From NCBI RefSeq assembly GCF_022812285.1, contig NZ_CP093300.1:868001-932000 (forward strand): DNA of 64,000 bases, given 5' to 3'. The notes under the pieces are model-generated. The model was given only the letters and a program-made list of their open reading frames with translations. It was not told where the DNA came from and did no database searches. The stretch's first letter is position 1. Each line of letters starts with the position of its first letter. This document shows, one piece after another, positions 60,453-64,000 of this stretch. The position numbers were made by a program, and so were the translations under genes. This DNA comes from Alkalihalobacillus sp. LMS39. Its GTDB lineage: Bacteria; Bacillota; Bacilli; Bacillales; Bacillaceae_F.

Positions 60453-61755
60453 ATATTTTTAACTGATATGGAAATGTAACAACAATTCTTGTTCCTAAGC
60501 CTAATTCGCTAGTCACATGTATGACACCATGGAAATGTTCCACTAGCTTATGAACCATATAAAGGCCGATGCCTTGGCCGGCAATTTCTTGATTTGTTTT
60601 TTGATATTTTTCAAACAAACGATTTAACTGATCACCCGACATGCCTACCCCATTATCAACGACCTCAATATAAAGAAACTCTGAGTCTTTATAACTATGT
60701 AAATAAATTGATTCTCCTTCATGGCTGTACTTGATGGCGTTGCTTAATAAGTTTGAAATAATTAACTTAAAGCCCATTGCATTCCCATTAATTATAACGT
60801 TTTCATCAATCTGTAATGTATAATCAAATTTGATATTTTGAGTCCGAGCTTTTACATCCATGACATGGAGGACATCATGAATCGTTGGAAGCACAGGTAT
60901 GGCTGTTTTCTTCCAAAAAGTATCAATCGTTAGCATTTGCTCGGTTTGAATAATATGATGAATTTCATGATCAATGGCAATGGAATAGTCTTCGATAACA
61001 CTTAGTTTCTCTTTAATATCAGGATTATCAATCTCAGACTTTATAATCGTAGCAAAAGACTTTATGACAGTTAGGGGGTTCCGCACTTCATGGGCAACGA
61101 CATGAATAAAATCGAGTTTTTGCTTATAAAAGTCCATTTCTGATTCGATGCTATTTTGAATGGATAATGATGGATAAATCAAATGTTCAGATTTATGGTA
61201 TAGTGAGGAAGGTGCCAAATCTGTATCCGTCATAATAAATTCATGGTTACGCATCATTTCCGTTTGGATATAAGCTGGTACTTTCCTCCCGTTATAGGCG
61301 CAAACTGTAATATAACCCATTTCATTAATTGTTAAATCACATTCACATTCAAAAGAGTTCAGTTTTTCCTCGATATCAGGCTGCTCTTTCCAATCAATAT
61401 ATCCCCACACTCGAACAGGGATTTGCTTTGATAAAAATGGCTTGACCACATTTTTAAAATTCCGTAACACTTGTTCAAACTGAAAATCCATTTTTGTCCC
61501 ATAGAAGTGTTCTTGATTTATGAAAGTAACCCATTCTTGAATTTCTGTCTCATCCACATATTGCAAGAGGGCATGTTGAACTGTATTAGTATGATACTCA
61601 TTATCTATAAATACAACAGCTTGTCCAAGAGACTTTGCTGTAAGAATAAATGACAAAGCATTTTCGATATATTTTTCAGGAGAATTAAAGAAATAAAGAA
61701 TATGAGAACCATCTTTGATGTTTATATTTTTTGTTAGCGCAATTGTAGCAACCAA
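60451..61755 (-). CDS. MEDS-domain sensor histidine kinase
   Basis: Soluble sensor kinase of about 434 aa with no transmembrane segment. The N-terminal about 155 residues form a MEDS-type sensory domain (GSHILYFFNSPEKYIENALSF, AVVFIDNE, VRVWGYIDW). HisKA follows with VVAHEVRNPLTV (His222), then HATPase_c with SNLLSNAIKYS, DNGVGM and GQGIGLYM. The first ATG (61767) directly abuts the only Shine-Dalgarno (GAAAGG), so I prefer TTG 61755. No response regulator is adjacent; it may feed a distant regulator. The signal is unknown. Confidence 0.85.
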   Translation of the reverse strand: MVATIALTKNINIKDGSHILYFFNSPEKYIENALSFILTAKSLGQAVVFIDNEYHTNTVQHALLQYVDETEIQEWVTFINQEHFYGTKMDFQFEQVLRNFKNVVKPFLSKQIPVRVWGYIDWKEQPDIEEKLNSFECECDLTINEMGYITVCAYNGRKVPAYIQTEMMRNHEFIMTDTDLAPSSLYHKSEHLIYPSLSIQNSIESEMDFYKQKLDFIHVVAHEVRNPLTVIKSFATIIKSEIDNPDIKEKLSVIEDYSIAIDHEIHHIIQTEQMLTIDTFWKKTAIPVLPTIHDVLHVMDVKARTQNIKFDYTLQIDENVIINGNAMGFKLIISNLLSNAIKYSHEGESIYLHSYKDSEFLYIEVVDNGVGMSGDQLNRLFEKYQKTNQEIAGQGIGLYMVHKLVEHFHGVIHVTSELGLGTRIVVTFPYQLKI

Positions 61756-61843
61756 TCGTGGCACCATCCTTTCATCTTAAGATAAGTATACATGAAATTA
61801 ACAACGGAAATTATAGGCTATTGTCATGAGTTTTAAAAATGAT

Positions 61844-61860
61844 TGTAAGTAATGCTGACA
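61844..61860. promoter_or_regulatory. TnrA/GlnR box upstream of the nitrate transporter
   Basis: TGTAAGTAATGCTGACA matches TGTNA-N7-TNACA. Its centre is about 49 bases upstream of the start predicted from the TAATAA at 61889-61894, the usual activating distance for TnrA. Confidence 0.7.
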
Positions 61861-61925
61861 TATTTACTGTAGTTGTTAGAATCTTCTGTAATAATGAACT
61901 CAATATAAAATTGAGGTGATGAGAT

Positions 61926-63131
61926 ATGAAACTATCTGAATTAAAGAAAAGTGGTCACGCTCCATCTTTGCTTTCGTCTTTTTTATACTTTGATATTAGC
62001 TTTATGATTTGGGTTTTACTAGGGGCATTAGGAGTGTATATTACTGCTGATTTTGGACTTACAGCGGGTCAAGTCGGGTTAATTGTCGCTATACCCATAT
62101 TAGCTGGGTCATTTTTCCGAATTGTGATGGGGGTGTTAACAGATCGTTTTGGACCAAAGAAGACCGCCATTGGTGGAATGCTCGTTACAATGATACCGTT
62201 ATTATGGGGCTGGTTATTTGGACACACGGTCACCGAATTATTTCTAATCGGAATATTACTAGGGGTAGCAGGCGCGAGTTTTGCAGCGGCTCTTCCTATG
62301 GCAAGTCGTTGGTATCCTCCACACTTACAAGGGTTAGCAATGGGGATTGCAGGTGCAGGAAATAGCGGAACATTATTAGCCACTTTATTCGGACCGCGTA
62401 TTGCAGAGTATGTTGGTTGGAATGGAGTTTTCGGTGTTGCGATTATCCCATTAGGACTAGTGCTACTCTCTTATATATTTCTTGCCAAAGAACCGCCGAA
62501 TCAACCAGCACCAAAACCTCTAAAGGAATATTTTGCTGTTTTCAAAGAAAAAGATACATTATATTTTTGCTTGCTTTATAGTGTAACATTTGGTGGATTT
62601 GTCGGGTTAGCTAGCTTTTTAAGCTACTTTTTTGTAACACAATATAGCGTAAGTGGAGTTCGTGCTGGTGATTTCGTAACTTTAATTGTTGCATCTGGTA
62701 GTTTTCTCCGACCTGTAGGAGGCTATATCGCTGATAAAATTGGTGGTGTTCGTTTACTTCAGTTTTTATTCATTGGTGTAGCTGTATGTATGGCAGGTGT
62801 TGCATTCCTACCGCCATTAGCGTTAGTTACTGTTATTTTATTTATCGGTATGGGATGTCTTGGTATGGGAAATGGTGCTATTTTCCAACTTGTACCACAA
62901 CGATTTCAAAAGGAAATTGGAATGGTGACGGGAATTGTTGGTGCTGCTGGTGGAATTGGAGGCTTTTTCTTACCAAATATTTTAGGAACATTAAAAGACA
63001 TGACAGGGACGTATGCAAGTGGCTTTATTACATTTTCCCTCATTGCTTTAGTTGCATTAGGATTACTCCTCGTTGCACAAGCAGGTTGGAGAAAGCAATG
63101 GAAATTATCAGGTGAGTCAGTAAAAATTTAA
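61926..63131 (+). CDS. nasA: Nitrate/nitrite MFS transporter (NasA/NarK type)
   Basis: MFS nitrate porter of 401 aa with 12 transmembrane segments. Nitrate-signature glycine motifs are seen twice: [20 protein letters not shown] near 138-157 and [16 protein letters not shown] near 339-354; the conserved substrate Arg lies in [19 protein letters not shown] near 61-78. GAGGTGATGAG precedes ATG 61926. A TnrA box upstream suggests assimilatory, nitrogen-limited expression. No nitrate reductase gene is in the window. Confidence 0.92.
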   Translation: MKLSELKKSGHAPSLLSSFLYFDISFMIWVLLGALGVYITADFGLTAGQVGLIVAIPILAGSFFRIVMGVLTDRFGPKKTAIGGMLVTMIPLLWGWLFGHTVTELFLIGILLGVAGASFAAALPMASRWYPPHLQGLAMGIAGAGNSGTLLATLFGPRIAEYVGWNGVFGVAIIPLGLVLLSYIFLAKEPPNQPAPKPLKEYFAVFKEKDTLYFCLLYSVTFGGFVGLASFLSYFFVTQYSVSGVRAGDFVTLIVASGSFLRPVGGYIADKIGGVRLLQFLFIGVAVCMAGVAFLPPLALVTVILFIGMGCLGMGNGAIFQLVPQRFQKEIGMVTGIVGAAGGIGGFFLPNILGTLKDMTGTYASGFITFSLIALVALGLLLVAQAGWRKQWKLSGESVKI

Positions 63132-63148
63132 GACGTGTATACTACCGG

Positions 63149-63191
63149 GTGAGTCTTCTCGTATTATCATACGAAGAAGTCTCACTTTTTT
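63149..63191 (+). terminator. Terminator of the nitrate transporter gene
   Basis: Long stem GTGAG-CTTCT-CGTAT / ATACG-AGAAG-CTCAC with one mismatch and one bulge, then T6. Confidence 0.85.
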
Positions 63192-63303
63192 CTTGTTCCT
63201 AAAGATTCTGTAAAAGGTGTCTGATTTTGATTCAGTTTCTTACTATGTGGTACGATAATTATGGAAGAATAAAGTGGAGAGCGGAAAGGAAGGAATTGAT
63301 AAG

Positions 63304-63513
63304 ATGGCAGAGATTAAATATGAGATAATTGAAACTTTAGGAGTGTTATCAACGTCTGCAAAGGGCTGGCAAAAAGAAGTGAATTTAATTAGCTGGAACG
63401 ACAGACCACCGAAATATGATATTCGAGAATGGGCACCGAACCATGAAAAAATGGGAAAAGGGATTACATTATCTGAAGAAGAAATTGAACAGCTAAAGAA
63501 AATATTAAAGTAG
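63304..63513 (+). CDS. PC4/YdbC-like ssDNA-binding protein
   Basis: Small protein of 69 aa with the PC4 (p15) fold: the beta-strand-rich segment LGVLSTSAKGWQKEVNLISWN, then PPKYDIREWAPNHEKMGKGITL with the conserved DIREW, and an amphipathic C-terminal helix. Bacterial YdbC-type proteins bind single-stranded nucleic acids as dimers. ATG 63304 has GGAAGG upstream at slightly long spacing. Monocistronic. Confidence 0.88.
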   Translation: MAEIKYEIIETLGVLSTSAKGWQKEVNLISWNDRPPKYDIREWAPNHEKMGKGITLSEEEIEQLKKILK

Positions 63514-63516
63514 TGA

Positions 63517-63557
63517 AAAACGTCCCAAAAGGCTCATTCCTTTTGAGACGTTTCTTT
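63517..63557. terminator. Bidirectional terminator at the window end
   Basis: Stem AAACGTC-CAAAAGG/CCTTTTG-GACGTTT with one mismatch and a six-base loop, between the convergent PC4-like gene and the truncated last gene. Confidence 0.82.
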
Positions 63558-63565
63558 TGATGAAG

Positions 63566-64000
63566 TTATCCTTCTAATAAATCATAGTTTGTTGCATAAG
63601 TCCCTTCTCCGTATAGCATAATGATTTCGTCACTATGATAATGGATATAAGCAAGGCCAATATGTTTCCCGAAAATATAAGTTGTATCATTGACTACGAC
63701 TTCGATTGCTTTAATCTCCTCTTCACTTACATCATCAGCAGGAAGAAGAATTAACGTCGGTTGAGCGGATTCATCAGTACTAAAGTATAACCGTTGTTCA
63801 TTAGATGGTTGAGATTGAACCCACTCCACCGCTTCTTTCATTTCATTCTTGTTCGTATACGTTTCAATCGTTGCAAATTCATCACTATCTTCATAAAAGC
63901 GATGGGTAATAACAATCTTTCGCTCTTGTTCATTTATAGTAAGCAACTGATAATACTCAACCGCATATCCTTGGTGGCCTTTAGCTAACAATGCATCTTT
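63566..64000 (-). CDS. Uncharacterised protein, N-terminus beyond the window
   Basis: The last about 145 residues of a gene that stays open to the window edge (the final in-frame codons read KDALLAKGHQG). Acidic, with mixed strands and no membrane segment; I recognise no domain. The Met at 63991 is a TTG inside the frame and should not be taken as the start. Function unknown. Confidence 0.65.
   Translation of the reverse strand, partial: KDALLAKGHQGYAVEYYQLLTINEQERKIVITHRFYEDSDEFATIETYTNKNEMKEAVEWVQSQPSNEQRLYFSTDESAQPTLILLPADDVSEEEIKAIEVVVNDTTYIFGKHIGLAYIHYHSDEIIMLYGEGTYATNYDLLEG

Noticed and set aside
1-64000. Mobile element or prophage
   Set aside because: No transposase, integrase, tRNA-flanked repeat or phage structural gene was seen; the repeats are non-coding.

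Overview
The window looks like chromosomal DNA of a low-GC, spore-forming Bacillaceae bacterium, possibly an alkaliphilic or marine Bacillus relative. The reasons are strong AGGAGG ribosome-binding sites with frequent TTG/GTG starts, close resemblance of the des-desK-desR block to that of Bacillus subtilis, Bacillus-type CIRCE, BirA, TnrA and CcpA-like sites, and a TRAP transporter. The genus is inference. I see no rRNA, tRNA, CRISPR array, prophage or transposase gene.

Layout. 0-13.7 kb: a sensor kinase, inositol-phosphatase and SGNH-hydrolase genes, htpG behind a perfect CIRCE, an LCP cell-wall ligase, an array of six 52-bp palindromic repeats, a hydrolase/MFS pair, a DJ-1 protein, a diguanylate cyclase and an ankyrin lipoprotein. 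13.7-19.2 kb: the membrane-fluidity module des-desK-desR, then an ECF41-type sigma factor with its oxidoreductase and a matching promoter. 19.2-26.2 kb: an RlmN/Cfr-family methyltransferase, a THUMP-type methyltransferase, a HAD phosphatase, bioY with a BirA operator and a polar amino-acid ABC importer. 26.2-29.8 kb: a phosphonate-type importer (phnDCEE). 30.1-41.2 kb: a TRAP transporter, phenylalanine-dehydrogenase-like enzyme, thioesterase and Lrp regulator, then a complete four-gene 2-oxoacid dehydrogenase complex. 41.6-48 kb: fhs, an ABC exporter whose ATPase appears to start at AUC, and a SpoIIM-like protein followed by overlapping micro-ORFs. 48-53 kb: fdhD-moaA divergent from a formate-dehydrogenase-like molybdoenzyme. 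53-59.9 kb: a maltodextrin-type GH13/ABC regulon with its LacI regulator and shared operators. 60-64 kb: a MEDS-domain kinase, a nitrate transporter behind a TnrA box, a PC4-like protein and a truncated gene.

The most unusual content is intergenic. Four separate intergenic regions each carry two forward and two inverted copies of a 15-bp motif (CGGACATCTGTTCCG and variants) at start-to-start spacings of 51-62-51 bp (one value is 52). A 204-bp element rich in interleaved complementary segments occurs twice, once inside the sugar-transport operon. A 123-bp GC-rich unit is duplicated in tandem, a six-unit 52-bp array lies at 6.6 kb, and a short AGCAGTGAAGCTTTGA tag accompanies several of these elements.
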